Assembly (NCBI RefSeq): GCF_002283365.1
Contig: NZ_MQWD01000001.1
Coordinates: 4,410,992-4,474,991, forward strand
Origin: Rubrivirga marina
GTDB taxonomy: Bacteria; Bacteroidota; Rhodothermia; Rhodothermales; Rubricoccaceae
Direction of reading: 5' to 3'
DNA length: 64,000 nucleotides
The translations under genes were made by a program, and so were the position numbers. Below the pieces are notes generated by a model. The model was given only the letters and a program-made list of their open reading frames with translations. It was not told the origin of the DNA and searched no databases. Within the stretch, counting starts at the first letter, position 1, and every line of letters begins with the position of its first letter. Positions 42,803 to 51,814 of this stretch are shown piece after piece.

Positions 42803-43993
42803 TCAGATCAGGTACATGAGGGGGAAGACGAAAATCCAGATGATGTCGACGATGTGCCAGTAGAGGCCCACGTTCTCGACCGGGGTGTACCACACGCTGG
42901 AGTAGTGGTCGCGCTGGGCGAAGAACACCAGGAAGCCGATCGCGATGATGCCGATCACGATGTGGATGGCGTGGATCCCCGTCATCACGTAGTAGATGGC
43001 GAAGAAGATGCCGGCGCGGCGGTTCGAGAAGATCTCGCCCTCGCGCCCGTGGCCGCTCCCGTGGTCGTCGCCGTGTTCGGTCTCCACGCCGGCCGTCGCC
43101 AGTTCGCCGGGCGCGTCGCTGTTGGCGTGCGCGGCGTCGGAGGCGGCCGCCGCGTCGAGCGCGGCCCCAGCACCTTGGGCCTCGACCGCCGCCGGCTCCC
43201 CGGTCGCGGCGCCCTCGCCCCCGCTCGCGGCGAGATCGGCCGCCTCGGCGTCGGACGCGCCCGTGGCCTCCGGGCTGTCGGGAACGGCGTCCGCGTCGCC
43301 GGACGGCGCGGCCTGGTCCTCGCCCGTGAGGGGTGCGTCGGCCGCGCCGAGCGCGCCGGACTCGGCCTCGGCCACCTCGGCGTCCTCGGTGGCCCCGGTC
43401 ACCTCGGGGGCGCCCTCGTCCTCGCTGGCCGGCGTAAAGAGCGGCGTCAGCGCGACGGCGCCGTTGAGGTCGCTGACCCGCTGCGTCCCCTCGTCCAGCT
43501 CGAAGTTGACGCCCGGCCAGATGCCGAGCTCGAACTTGTGGGTGTACTCGAAATACTTCACCACGAGGAAGCCCGAAGCCAGCACGATCGTGGCGATCAG
43601 GTTTCCCACGAGCACCTTCTTGTTGTCCATCTGCGCCCCACGGATCGCCCAGGCCATCGTCAGCGACGAGAGCAGGAGGACGAGCGTGTTCGTCGCGCCG
43701 AGGACCGTGTCGAGCTGGAGGCTCGCCTGCTCGTAGAGCTCCGGGTAGAGGACGCGGAAGATGCCGTAGGCCACGAACATCCCGCCGAACAGAAGGATCT
43801 CCGTGGACAGGAACAGCCACATGCCCAGCTTCGACGCCTCGAACTGCTGCTCGGAGGAGACGAAGAAGTGCTGGAGCCTCGACGGGTGGAGCTGGCCGTC
43901 GTGCCCGACGAGCATGTGCTCCTCGTGCCCGTGCCCGTCGCCTCCGTGGGCGGCGTGCGGGTCGTCGACCGTGACCGAGTGGGACGTTGCCAT
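42803..43993 (-). CDS. coxC: cytochrome c oxidase subunit III with large insertion
   Basis: Predicted 396 aa instead of about 200-270. The core is recognisable: KLGMWLFLSTEILLFGGMFVAYG, then TLVLLLSSLTMAWAI, VLVGNLIATIVLASGFLVVKYFEY, and after a break RRAGIFFAIYYVMTGIHAIHIVIG and the last helix VENVGLYWHIVDIIWIFVFPLMYL. Between about residues 190 and 315 lies a low-complexity insertion rich in Ala, Glu, Asp and Gly, with no aromatic residue, ending in a His-rich patch (HGDDHGSGHG). It is probably a periplasmic loop. The frame is open throughout, so it is an in-frame expansion. Confidence 0.9.
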   Translation of the reverse strand: MATSHSVTVDDPHAAHGGDGHGHEEHMLVGHDGQLHPSRLQHFFVSSEQQFEASKLGMWLFLSTEILLFGGMFVAYGIFRVLYPELYEQASLQLDTVLGATNTLVLLLSSLTMAWAIRGAQMDNKKVLVGNLIATIVLASGFLVVKYFEYTHKFELGIWPGVNFELDEGTQRVSDLNGAVALTPLFTPASEDEGAPEVTGATEDAEVAEAESGALGAADAPLTGEDQAAPSGDADAVPDSPEATGASDAEAADLAASGGEGAATGEPAAVEAQGAGAALDAAAASDAAHANSDAPGELATAGVETEHGDDHGSGHGREGEIFSNRRAGIFFAIYYVMTGIHAIHIVIGIIAIGFLVFFAQRDHYSSVWYTPVENVGLYWHIVDIIWIFVFPLMYLI

Positions 43994-44018
43994 GAGTCTG
44001 TGTGCGTGGGGAGCCGGT

Positions 44019-44054
44019 CCGCCTCGGGCCCCTCTCTGGGGGTGCCCGAGGCGG
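44019..44054. repeat. dispersed palindrome copy, coxC-coxA gap
   Basis: CCGCCTCGGGC at 44019-44029 and GCCCGAGGCGG at 44044-44054 pair over 11 bp around a loop that contains a smaller CCCC/GGGG pair. It fills the gap between coxA and coxC inside the operon. Confidence 0.7.
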
Positions 44055-44060
44055 GGCGGG

Positions 44061-45914
44061 CTACATGTCGGCCGCGGAGTCGGGCTGGCGCGTGCCGTCG
44101 TCGATCTCCTGGTCCATCTCCTGCGGGCCGCCGACCTCGACGATCGGGACCGGCGCGCCGCGCTGGCTGTCGCCGGAGGTCTGGAACAGGACCTCGTAGT
44201 CGTACGGCCCGTGGGTCACGAGCGGCGTGTGGTGGAAGTTGTGGTGGTCCGGCGGGCTCGTCGTGTGGGTCCACTCGAGGGTGGCGCCGCCCCAGGGGTT
44301 GCCCGGCGCGCGCGGCGTCTTCTTGCGGAGCGAGAGCATCCCGTTGACGAGGACGACCAGCAGGCCGAGCCCGAGCACGTACGAGCCAATGGTCGAGGCC
44401 TGGTGGAGCGGCTCGAGCCACGGCATGTCCGGGTAGTCGTAGTACCGGCGCGGCATGCCCTGGCTGCCCATGACGAACTGGATGAAGAACGTCATGTTGA
44501 AGCCGAGGAACACGAGGAGCGCCGAGATCTTGCCCAGCGTCTCGTTGTAGAGCCGGCCCGTCATCTTCGGCCACCAGTAGTGGATCCCGCCGAGGAACGC
44601 CATCACCGTCCCGCCCATCATCACGTAGTGGAAGTGGGCGACCACGAAGTACGTGTCGTGGAGGTGGATGTCGACCGCGAGCGCGCCGACCATGATGCCC
44701 GTCACGCCGCCGATCGTGAACAGGAACAGGAACGTCAGCGCGTAGAGCATCGGCGTCTTCAGCCACACGCTCCCCTTGTACATCGTCCAGACCCAGTTAA
44801 AGATCTTGATACCGGACGGGATGCCGATGAGGAACGTGATGAGCGAGAACACCACCGAGCTCACCGGGCTCTGCCCCGACGTGAACATGTGATGGCCCCA
44901 CACGAGGAAGCCCAAGAGGGCGATCGCCACCGACGACAGCGCGACGGCGCGGTAGCCGTAGACCCGCTGGCGGCTGAACGTCCCCATGAGCTCCGAGATC
45001 ACGCCGAACGCCGGCAGGATCATGATGTAGACGGCCGGGTGGCTGTAGAACCAGAAGAAGTGCTGGAACAGGACCGGGTCGCCCCCGAGGGCCGGGTCGA
45101 AGATGCCGATCCCCATCACGCGCTCCATCACGAGGAGCACCATCGTGATGCCGATGACCGGCGTCGCCAAGATCTGGACGATCGAGGTCGCGTAGATCGA
45201 CCACAGGAAGAGCGGCATCCGGTTCCAGGTCATCCCCGGCGCCCGCATCTTGTGGATCGTCACGATAAAGTTGAGGCCCGTCAGGATCGACGAGAAGCCC
45301 ATCACGAAGGCCCCCAGCGCCATCGCGATCACGGCCGTCCCGGTCTCCTTCGAGTACGGCGTGTAGAACGTCCAGCCCGTGTCGACGCCGCCCGTCGTGA
45401 TCGACCACAGCGCGATGCTCGCGCCGGCCGCGTAGACGTAGAGGCTCAGGAGGTTGAGCCGAGGGAACGCCACGTCCTTCGCGCCCACCATGATGGGGAG
45501 CAGGAAGTTGCCCATCGTCGCCGGGATCGATGGGATGATGAAAAGGAACACCATGATGAGGCCGTGCATGGTGAACACCCGGTTGTAGGTGTCCGGCCCC
45601 ATGATGTTGCCCCCGATGACGGCCCCAGTGTCGCTGTACTGGTTCACGAAGAACAGCTCCGTCCGGATGCCGAGCGCGAGGAGGCCGGCGACCGTGAAGA
45701 ACACCGAGACGGCCACGAGATACATGATCCCGATCCGCTTGTGGTCCACGGAGAGCGCCCACGACTTGACCCAGGCCCACGCCCGGGCGAGGCCGCGGAC
45801 GTCGTCGGCCGGGCGGGGCTCGCGGAGGTAGTTGTGGACCGGCTCGTGGCCGACCGGGTACGCCCGCGCGGCGGGCGCCGGCGCGGTCTGAGGAGTCTGG
45901 GTGAGCGTCGCCAT
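44061..45914 (-). CDS. coxA: caa3 cytochrome c oxidase subunit I, A2-type
   Basis: Predicted 617 aa with about twelve to fourteen helices. It holds heme a, heme a3 and CuB and pumps protons. The CuB-ligand region reads [16 protein letters not shown] instead of the usual GHPEVY: the D-channel Glu is replaced by Ala, and the Tyr-Ser pair preceding HP is present. This YSHPxVY signature defines A2-type heme-copper oxidases, for which Rhodothermus marinus caa3 is the prototype. Other landmarks are the CuB His pair in VWGHHMF, the C-terminal [17 protein letters not shown] (heme a3 and heme a ligands) and the N-terminal [12 protein letters not shown]. Confidence 0.96.
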   Translation of the reverse strand: MATLTQTPQTAPAPAARAYPVGHEPVHNYLREPRPADDVRGLARAWAWVKSWALSVDHKRIGIMYLVAVSVFFTVAGLLALGIRTELFFVNQYSDTGAVIGGNIMGPDTYNRVFTMHGLIMVFLFIIPSIPATMGNFLLPIMVGAKDVAFPRLNLLSLYVYAAGASIALWSITTGGVDTGWTFYTPYSKETGTAVIAMALGAFVMGFSSILTGLNFIVTIHKMRAPGMTWNRMPLFLWSIYATSIVQILATPVIGITMVLLVMERVMGIGIFDPALGGDPVLFQHFFWFYSHPAVYIMILPAFGVISELMGTFSRQRVYGYRAVALSSVAIALLGFLVWGHHMFTSGQSPVSSVVFSLITFLIGIPSGIKIFNWVWTMYKGSVWLKTPMLYALTFLFLFTIGGVTGIMVGALAVDIHLHDTYFVVAHFHYVMMGGTVMAFLGGIHYWWPKMTGRLYNETLGKISALLVFLGFNMTFFIQFVMGSQGMPRRYYDYPDMPWLEPLHQASTIGSYVLGLGLLVVLVNGMLSLRKKTPRAPGNPWGGATLEWTHTTSPPDHHNFHHTPLVTHGPYDYEVLFQTSGDSQRGAPVPIVEVGGPQEMDQEIDDGTRQPDSAADM

Positions 45915-45961
45915 AGGTGCGGGGGGTGGGAGGCCGGAGCCTCAGGGGCTACGCGGAAGGG

Positions 45962-47104
45962 TTACTCGGAGCGGACGGCGTCGCGGTCACTCGGGTCGAC
46001 GGGGTCGGCGACCGGCGTGCCGGGGTCGCCCATCCCGCCCTCCGGCGGCTGCGCGTCCACCGAGGCCTCCTCGTCGCCGGTGGGGACGACCCGGTCCGCC
46101 TCGGTGGCGGCGCCGCTGACCTCGCGGATGTAGGCGGCGAGGCCGGCGACCTGCTCCTCGTTGAGCTGGCCGTCGTACGACGGCATGTTGCCGTTCTCGT
46201 AGCCCGGCACGATGTAGGCCTGCGGGTACAGGATCGCCTCCGCGATGTAGGCGTCGTCGACGACGCCGGACTCGGAGCCGGGCCGCGGCTGGCCCCAGAT
46301 GTTCTGCCACGATGGGCCCACGCCGGCCGTGCCGTCGACCGAGTGGCACGTGTTGCAGTTGCGCTGCGTGTAGAGCTGCTCGCCGAGGTCGACCGGCGCC
46401 TGCGGCTCGTTGTTGCCGATCTCGCCCCGGAGCGCGGCGTAGTACGTGTCGCGGTCGACGACGTGGATCAGGGCGCCCATGTTCGAGTGGGCCGTGCCGC
46501 AGTACTCCGTGCAGAGCACCTGGTACGTCCCCACCCGCGGCGCCTCGAACCAGACGTAGGCGTAGCGGTTGGGGATCACGTCGTGCTTGATCCTGAACTC
46601 GGGCACGTAGAAGCTGTGGAGGACGTCCTGGCTCGTCATCTCGAGCCGGACCGGCGTGCCGACCGGGACCCAGATCTCGCCGAAACCCTGGATGCCGTTC
46701 TGGTACTCGAACGTCCAGGCCCACTTCTGCGCCTTCACGTTGACCGTGATCGCGTCACTCGGTGGGATGGCCGTGCCGACGTAGGCCCGGAAGCCCCAGA
46801 AGAACACGACGAGCACGAGGAGCGTCGGGACCACGATCCAGCTCATCTCCAGCCACTTGCTCTCGTGCACGTCGACCGGGCGGTCGACGTGGCTCTGACG
46901 CCGGTACTTCCAGACGAAGTACACCATCGCCGCGGCGACGATGATCGTCAGGATGATCGAGGCGTAGAGGATGAAGTTGAACAGGCCGTCGATCTCGTGG
47001 GCCGTCGTCGACTCCTGCGGCGGGAGCCACAGAGAGCCGCCCTCCGTCCAGAAGGACTGGCGGGTCGGGGCGCCGGCCAGCGAGTCGGGAGTCGTCTGCA
47101 TCAT
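45962..47104 (-). CDS. coxB: caa3 oxidase subunit II with CuA and cytochrome c domains
   Basis: Predicted 380 aa. Two membrane helices (about 40-65 and 85-110) precede the periplasmic cupredoxin domain. The CuA centre is visible in QDVLHSFYVPE (His) and CTEYCGTAHSNM (two Cys, Glu, His, Met). A fused C-terminal cytochrome c follows with the heme motif CNTCH and the axial Met in NGNMPSY, the hallmark of caa3 enzymes that accept electrons directly. A Pro/Asp-rich tail of about 45 residues ends the protein. The start uses the first of two adjacent ATG codons. Confidence 0.96.
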   Translation of the reverse strand: MMQTTPDSLAGAPTRQSFWTEGGSLWLPPQESTTAHEIDGLFNFILYASIILTIIVAAAMVYFVWKYRRQSHVDRPVDVHESKWLEMSWIVVPTLLVLVVFFWGFRAYVGTAIPPSDAITVNVKAQKWAWTFEYQNGIQGFGEIWVPVGTPVRLEMTSQDVLHSFYVPEFRIKHDVIPNRYAYVWFEAPRVGTYQVLCTEYCGTAHSNMGALIHVVDRDTYYAALRGEIGNNEPQAPVDLGEQLYTQRNCNTCHSVDGTAGVGPSWQNIWGQPRPGSESGVVDDAYIAEAILYPQAYIVPGYENGNMPSYDGQLNEEQVAGLAAYIREVSGAATEADRVVPTGDEEASVDAQPPEGGMGDPGTPVADPVDPSDRDAVRSE

Positions 47105-47140
47105 CGGGGCAAGGTCGTCGCGGGGTGCGACGACGGAGAG

Positions 47141-48049
47141 TCAGTGGGAAGGCGCGGGGTGGGCATCGGGGCCGACCGCGTCGCGCCAGCCGTCGGGGTC
47201 CTTTCGAGACTCGCGACGCCAGAAGTACACGAGGAGCCCGCCGAACACGAGGAGCAGCAGCCCGCCGCCGAGCTTCGTGATCTGGAGGATGGCCAGAGAG
47301 TACGACTGGGCGTCCTCGTCGTACTCGTAACACGTGATGAGGAACCGGTCGAACGCGCTGCCGACGGTCCCCTCGCTGGCCTCGACGAGGCCGAGCTTGA
47401 CGGTCTTGGGGTCGTGGTCGATGCCGTAGAGGTAGCGCGTGACCTTGCCCGTCGGGCTGAGGAGGACGTTCGCGGCGTTGTGGGCGTACTCGCCCGTCCG
47501 CGGGTCCCAGGCGTAACGGTAGCCGACGGCGTCGGCGAGAGCCTCGACGCTCGCCTTGTGCTCCTCGCCGACGGTCCAGAAGTGGAACGCATCGAGGTCG
47601 CCGAACTCGGCGATCCGGGCGTACTTCGCCTTGGCGCTGTCGGCGCGGGCCGGCGTGTCGCGCGGGTCAACGGAGACGGCCAGCACCTCATAGTCCTCGC
47701 CCAACGTGAGGTCGGTCTCGGCGATGGCGTCGGCCGTCCCATCGAGCACGAGGCTGCACACCATGGGGCACGAGTGGTAGACGAACGCGACCATGAGCGG
47801 CCGCTCGCCGTCGAGCAGCGTCGCGAGCGAGACCTCGTCGCCGTCCTCGTCGAAGAACGTGAGGTCCGTCGGGACCACCTCGCCCAGGAACTCGGTGATG
47901 CCGACGGCGCCGGCCAGCCGGTTCGGGAGCGCGCCCTGACCCTCCTCCCCGTCGAGCAGGGGCATCGAGCCCGCACGCGTGACCTGCGCCTGTGCCCCGA
48001 CCGCCAGAGCGGCCCCAACGAGGAGGGTCAGGAGGGCACGGGCACGCAT
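47141..48049 (-). CDS. SCO1/SenC-family copper chaperone, membrane-anchored at both ends
   Basis: Predicted 302 aa. A signal sequence or N-terminal anchor (about residues 3-21) is followed by a thioredoxin-like SCO domain with the copper-binding CPMVC motif (HSCPMVCSL) and a likely third ligand His in EYAHNAANVLLS. A C-terminal helix (LGGGLLLLVFGGLLVYFW) anchors the other end. It should insert CuA into coxB. I prefer ATG 48049, which overlaps the upstream stop by 1 nt; a GTG one codon earlier is equally possible and would give a 4-nt GTGA overlap. This gene precedes coxB in the operon. Confidence 0.9.
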   Translation of the reverse strand: MRARALLTLLVGAALAVGAQAQVTRAGSMPLLDGEEGQGALPNRLAGAVGITEFLGEVVPTDLTFFDEDGDEVSLATLLDGERPLMVAFVYHSCPMVCSLVLDGTADAIAETDLTLGEDYEVLAVSVDPRDTPARADSAKAKYARIAEFGDLDAFHFWTVGEEHKASVEALADAVGYRYAWDPRTGEYAHNAANVLLSPTGKVTRYLYGIDHDPKTVKLGLVEASEGTVGSAFDRFLITCYEYDEDAQSYSLAILQITKLGGGLLLLVFGGLLVYFWRRESRKDPDGWRDAVGPDAHPAPSH

Positions 48050-48840
48050 CACTCGATGTCGTCGGGGACGGCCTCGGCGCCGTCGGCGTCCAGGTCACCG
48101 TCGTTCTCGATCAACTCGACCGTGTCGACGTCCTCGTCGACGCCCACTTCCTCCTCGCCGTCACCGGCGGGGAGCGTCCGAGGAGCGATCTCGCCACGCT
48201 GGGGCGTGGCCTGGATGGCCCGGCCCATGCCGCGGTCGAGCGAGAGCGTGTTCCACTGCTGACGCCGCGACGGGAGGCCGGCCCCGTCGGCCGAGCCGTA
48301 GTCGACGGCGACGAGGCCCATGGCCCGCGAGATCGGGAGGCCGTACGTCGAGTCGGAGCGGGTGTACTGGTCGAGCTTCGCGACCGCCTCGGCGCGGAGG
48401 TCCAGCTGCTCGTAGTTGACCGCCTGCCCCTCGGCCCGCTCGCCGACCTGCGTCCGGAACGGGATGTAGAACAGGTAGATCAGGATGACGGCGAGCGCGG
48501 CGACGGCCGCCAGCGTCGCGGCGACGAGGCCGAGCAGCTGGCCGCCCTCGATCCCCTCCTCCTCGACGCCCATCCGGGCGAGGAGCGCCTCGGCCTCGGG
48601 GTCGCGGTCGCCCGTGACCTCCGCGGCCTCTTCGGACACCTCTGCCCCGGCCGAGCTGACGAGGCCTGCGACGGGCCCGTTCGGCTCGTCCTGCTCGGGA
48701 CGCACCGTCTGGTCGGCACCCGGGCGGGTCCCCTCCTGGGCCGGCGGCACCGGCTCCGTCTCGTGCGGGTTCGGCACGGGATCCTCGGGGCGTTGGGGGC
48801 GGTCGCCGGCCGGCGGAGTCGTGGGGGCCTGGTCGCTCAT
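48049..48840 (-). CDS. unrecognised single-helix protein in the ACIII-caa3 operon
   Basis: Predicted 263 aa, no family recognised. About 95 residues of Pro/Glu/Asp-rich, probably disordered sequence lead to one membrane helix (about 103-125, LLGLVAATLAAVAALAVILIYLFY). A C-terminal domain follows with RTQVGERAEGQAVNYEQLDLRAEA, LPISRAMGLVAVDYG, then NTLSLDRGMGRAIQATPQRG, and an acidic tail. The gene lies between actF and SCO and overlaps SCO by one or a few nt, so it may be an ACIII or oxidase accessory protein. A relatively AT-rich stretch upstream (48870-48895) may hold a promoter. Confidence 0.65.
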   Translation of the reverse strand: MSDQAPTTPPAGDRPQRPEDPVPNPHETEPVPPAQEGTRPGADQTVRPEQDEPNGPVAGLVSSAGAEVSEEAAEVTGDRDPEAEALLARMGVEEEGIEGGQLLGLVAATLAAVAALAVILIYLFYIPFRTQVGERAEGQAVNYEQLDLRAEAVAKLDQYTRSDSTYGLPISRAMGLVAVDYGSADGAGLPSRRQQWNTLSLDRGMGRAIQATPQRGEIAPRTLPAGDGEEEVGVDEDVDTVELIENDGDLDADGAEAVPDDIE

Positions 48841-48954
48841 TGGTCAGACAACGGGTCGAACCCGGACGTGTTTTCAGTTTTGATTGAAAGCTCCGTGGAG
48901 CAGACAGCGGACCGCGTCGGGCCGAGCCTGAAGACGGCTCGGCTCCCGTCGTCC

Positions 48955-50322
48955 CTACACGTTCTCGAAGCGGAGCGAGTCGGCGAAGTAGGGGTCGGCG
49001 TACGGCGTGATCGCATGGCGCCCGAGGCGGAGGATGGCGGCGCCGACGTAGAGCCCGAAGAGCCCGAGCCAGACGGCCATCTCCACGAGCGGGAGGTGCG
49101 GCTCGACCACGTGGAGCGCCATGCCCGAGGTCGCCTCATGGACGGCCTCGGGGGCCGGGACGGCCTGGAGGCTCGCCAGCAGCTCGCCGCCGCTCGCGAG
49201 GGCGGCGTGGCCCGCCTCGGCGGCCACGTGCATCGACGGCATCGCGATCCACCAGAGATCGACCCAGTGCATCACGAGGAGCCAGACGGCCATCGTCGCG
49301 AGGGCCGGCGCAATCCGCTTCGTCGCCCGCGGGAGCAGGATCAGGAACGGGAGGACGAAGTGGAAAATCAACAGCGCCCACGAGACCGTTTCCCAGCCGC
49401 CCTCGAACCGCTTGTGGAACCAGACGATCTCCTCGGGCAGGTTCGCGTACCAGTAGAGCATGTACTGGCTGAACGAGACGTACGTCCAGAACACGACGAA
49501 GGCGAACATGAACTTGCCCATGTCCTGCGTGTGCTCCGTCGTGATCTCGTCGGCCATCCCGGCCTTCTTGAGCAGGAGCGCCAGGAACGTGATGAGGCAG
49601 AGCGCGCCGAGCCAGCCGCCGGCGAAGAAGTAGACCCCGAACATGGTCGAGAACCAGTGCGGGTCGGTCGACATGAGGAGGTCGTACCCAAAGAAGGCTG
49701 TGAAGACGGCCGCAATGGGGATCCCGACCGCGCTCCACCAGCGCTGATCCAAGGTGTTCTGGGGGTCCGGCTTGGTGTCGTTGCGGACCGAGAGCGCGTA
49801 GAGCTTCGCCCCGAGGACCGAGAAGACGACGAAGTACAGGACGTACCGGACGATGAAGAACGGGACGTTCAGGTAGGCCGCCTTCCCCGCGATGATGGCG
49901 TCGTACTCGGGCGAGGCCGGGTCGAACAGCTCGTGGTGCGTCCAGTGGAACAGGTCGTGCATCCCGAGGAGCACGGGGATGCCGGCGAGCGCGAGGAGCG
50001 GGAACGAGGCCGCGAGCGTCTCGGCGATCCGTCGGATCGTGACCGACCACTTGGCCTTCGTGACGTGCTGGATCATCACGAAGAACAGGGCGCCGATGCT
50101 GATCGAGACGCAGAAGACCCACCCGATGAGGTAGGAGAACAGGACGCGCGGCGTGTCGCCGGCCGCGAGGCCGAACACGACGCCGATCGCGAGGAGCGCC
50201 AGCCCGACGCCGATCGGCGCGACCCACCAGCGCTGGTCGCCGGTGAACCGGTAGCGCGCCGGCACCCGGTCGCCCTCGGCGGCGACGGGGTCGAAGAGGA
50301 ACTGCGTGAGGGGGTTCGCCAT
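48955..50322 (-). CDS. actF: alternative complex III subunit ActF (integral membrane)
   Basis: Predicted 455 aa with about ten membrane helices, NrfD-like. ActC and ActF are homologous quinol-site subunits of the alternative complex III, which oxidises quinol and passes electrons to cytochrome c or to caa3 oxidase. Features include RYRFTGDQRWWVAPIGVGLALLAIG, HVTKAKWSVTIRRIAETLA, FFGYDLLMSTDPHWFSTMFGVYFFAGGW and WTYVSFSQYMLYWYANLPEE. The start is set at ATG 50322, matching the conserved N-terminal length. The tail ends in a short polar segment. It is the last of the six act genes. Confidence 0.92.
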   Translation of the reverse strand: MANPLTQFLFDPVAAEGDRVPARYRFTGDQRWWVAPIGVGLALLAIGVVFGLAAGDTPRVLFSYLIGWVFCVSISIGALFFVMIQHVTKAKWSVTIRRIAETLAASFPLLALAGIPVLLGMHDLFHWTHHELFDPASPEYDAIIAGKAAYLNVPFFIVRYVLYFVVFSVLGAKLYALSVRNDTKPDPQNTLDQRWWSAVGIPIAAVFTAFFGYDLLMSTDPHWFSTMFGVYFFAGGWLGALCLITFLALLLKKAGMADEITTEHTQDMGKFMFAFVVFWTYVSFSQYMLYWYANLPEEIVWFHKRFEGGWETVSWALLIFHFVLPFLILLPRATKRIAPALATMAVWLLVMHWVDLWWIAMPSMHVAAEAGHAALASGGELLASLQAVPAPEAVHEATSGMALHVVEPHLPLVEMAVWLGLFGLYVGAAILRLGRHAITPYADPYFADSLRFENV

Positions 50323-50382
50323 GAGGGTCGAATGCGTGACTCGGGAGGAGGGGCGTTGCGCGCCCTGCCTCACGGATCCGTC

Positions 50383-51033
50383 TTAGTTCTGCCGGACGTT
50401 GGGGTTGGCGGTGCTGAGCCGTTCGCGCTCCGTCTCGGGGAGGTCGGCGGCCGAGCCGGCCTGCGAGCGCTGGAGCGCGCGGACGAAGGCCACGACGGCC
50501 CAGCGGTCGGCCGGGGCGATCTCGTGCCCGTAGCTCGGCATCGTGTTGATGCCGTTCTGGATCACGTCGTAGATGTACCCGTCGGGCCGGGCGCGGAGCG
50601 CGTCGGTGTGGTAGCTCGGGACCGAGAAGCCGTAGCCCAGCCCGCCGTTCCCGACGGCGACGATGCCGCGGCCGTCGCCGGCGTAGCCGTGACACACCGT
50701 GCAGTAGATGTTGTAGCGCTCCTGGCCGCGCTCGAGGAGCGCCGGCGTGACCTCGATCGGGACTTCCGGGACGTAGGCGCCGTCGGCCGTCCGGCCGTAC
50801 TCGAACGGCGCGTTCTCGGCCGTCTTGAGCTGGCCCCGCGCGACGGTCCCCGCCACGGGCGTCCGCATGGCGGCGCCGTCGGCGAAGAACGGGTTGGCCT
50901 CCTGCGCCTCGAACCGCTGGACGTAGTCCATGTTGAGGTTCGGGTGGATCGGCGGGGCCTCGCTGGTCATGCCGCGGCAGCCGCCGAGGCCGACCGCCAG
51001 CACAGCGAGGGCGAGGAGAGATCGATGGGTCAT
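50383..51033 (-). CDS. actE: alternative complex III subunit ActE (mono-heme cytochrome c lipoprotein)
   Basis: Predicted 216 aa. A lipoprotein signal with lipobox VGLGGC (Cys about residue 19) is followed by a linker containing PIHPNLNMDYVQRFEAQEANPFFADG, a conserved ACIII segment. The single heme motif CTVCHGYAGDGRG is followed by an axial Met in GINTMPSYGHEI. It is one of two cytochromes in the complex, anchored by lipid at the periplasmic face, and would take electrons from ActA. The ATG at 51033 precedes the signal peptide directly. Confidence 0.92.
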   Translation of the reverse strand: MTHRSLLALAVLAVGLGGCRGMTSEAPPIHPNLNMDYVQRFEAQEANPFFADGAAMRTPVAGTVARGQLKTAENAPFEYGRTADGAYVPEVPIEVTPALLERGQERYNIYCTVCHGYAGDGRGIVAVGNGGLGYGFSVPSYHTDALRARPDGYIYDVIQNGINTMPSYGHEIAPADRWAVVAFVRALQRSQAGSAADLPETERERLSTANPNVRQN

Positions 51034-51093
51034 GGTCTGGGACGTCGCGCGTAGGTCGGGGGTCTCCCCCACGCCCCCGCACGACGGGCTACT

Positions 51094-51810
51094 CTAGATG
51101 TCGCCGGTGGTGTGCGGGGGCGGCGCGGCCGGCGTGTCGGCGTGCGCGGGCACGACGGCGGACGCGCCCGCCTCGGCCGTGTTGCCGACGGAGGTGGCCC
51201 CGTCGTGGTCGACGTACTCGACGCTGGTCGCGCCGAGGCCGTGGAGGTCGGCCGCCGTGGTGGCCGGGTCGAAGGCCGTGTCGCGGCTCGAGACGTGGAC
51301 GAAGAACGCGTCGTCGGTGGCCCGCCCGAACCGGTCGGAGTGGAACAGCGGGTTGTACGGCTTCGGCAGCCCGTTGAGCGCGAGCATCCCGCCGACGGCC
51401 GTGAGCGCCGAGAACAGGATCGTCAGCTCGAAGATGATCGGGACCGAGCTCTCCCACGCGAAGAGCGGCTTGTTCGAGATGTTGATCGGGTAGCCGAGGA
51501 ACTGGTTGAGCTCGCTGGGCCACCAGTTCGGCTGCGGGCCGGCGCTCGTCCACCACTGGAGGAACACGCCGAGCAGGCCGCCGAGGACGGCCCCGACGAA
51601 CACCATGAACCCGAGCTTCGAGACCGGCAGGCCCATCGCCCGGTCCATCCCGTGGATGGGGAACGGCGAGAACGTGTCGAGGCGGGTGTAGCCCTTCTCG
51701 CGGAGGCCCTCGACGGCCTCGACGAGGGCGCCCGGGTCGGAGTACTCGGCGAGGAGGCCGACGTGCTGGTTGCCGCGGTCCTCGACCGTCTGGCGGATCT
51801 TGCTCAGCAT
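51094..51810 (-). CDS. actD: alternative complex III subunit ActD (DUF3341)
   Basis: Predicted 238 aa. ActD has a soluble N-terminal domain (GLLAEYSDPGALVEAVEGLREKGYTRLDTFSPFPIHGMDRAMG) and two membrane helices (LGFMVFVGAVLGGLLGVFLQWW and a second around FELTILFSALTAVGGMLA). After these, LPKPYNPLFHSDRFGRATDDAFFVHV is typical of the family. The C-terminal 45 residues are an Ala/Pro-rich tail. It lies 4 nt downstream of actC and 60 nt before actE. Confidence 0.92.
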   Translation of the reverse strand: MLSKIRQTVEDRGNQHVGLLAEYSDPGALVEAVEGLREKGYTRLDTFSPFPIHGMDRAMGLPVSKLGFMVFVGAVLGGLLGVFLQWWTSAGPQPNWWPSELNQFLGYPINISNKPLFAWESSVPIIFELTILFSALTAVGGMLALNGLPKPYNPLFHSDRFGRATDDAFFVHVSSRDTAFDPATTAADLHGLGATSVEYVDHDGATSVGNTAEAGASAVVPAHADTPAAPPPHTTGDI

Positions 51811-51814
51811 CGGA

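Noticed and set aside
47992-51054. 1020-residue + strand open frame over actE, actF and SCO
   Set aside because: Antisense shadow; composition is unlike real proteins and the opposite strand encodes clear respiratory subunits.
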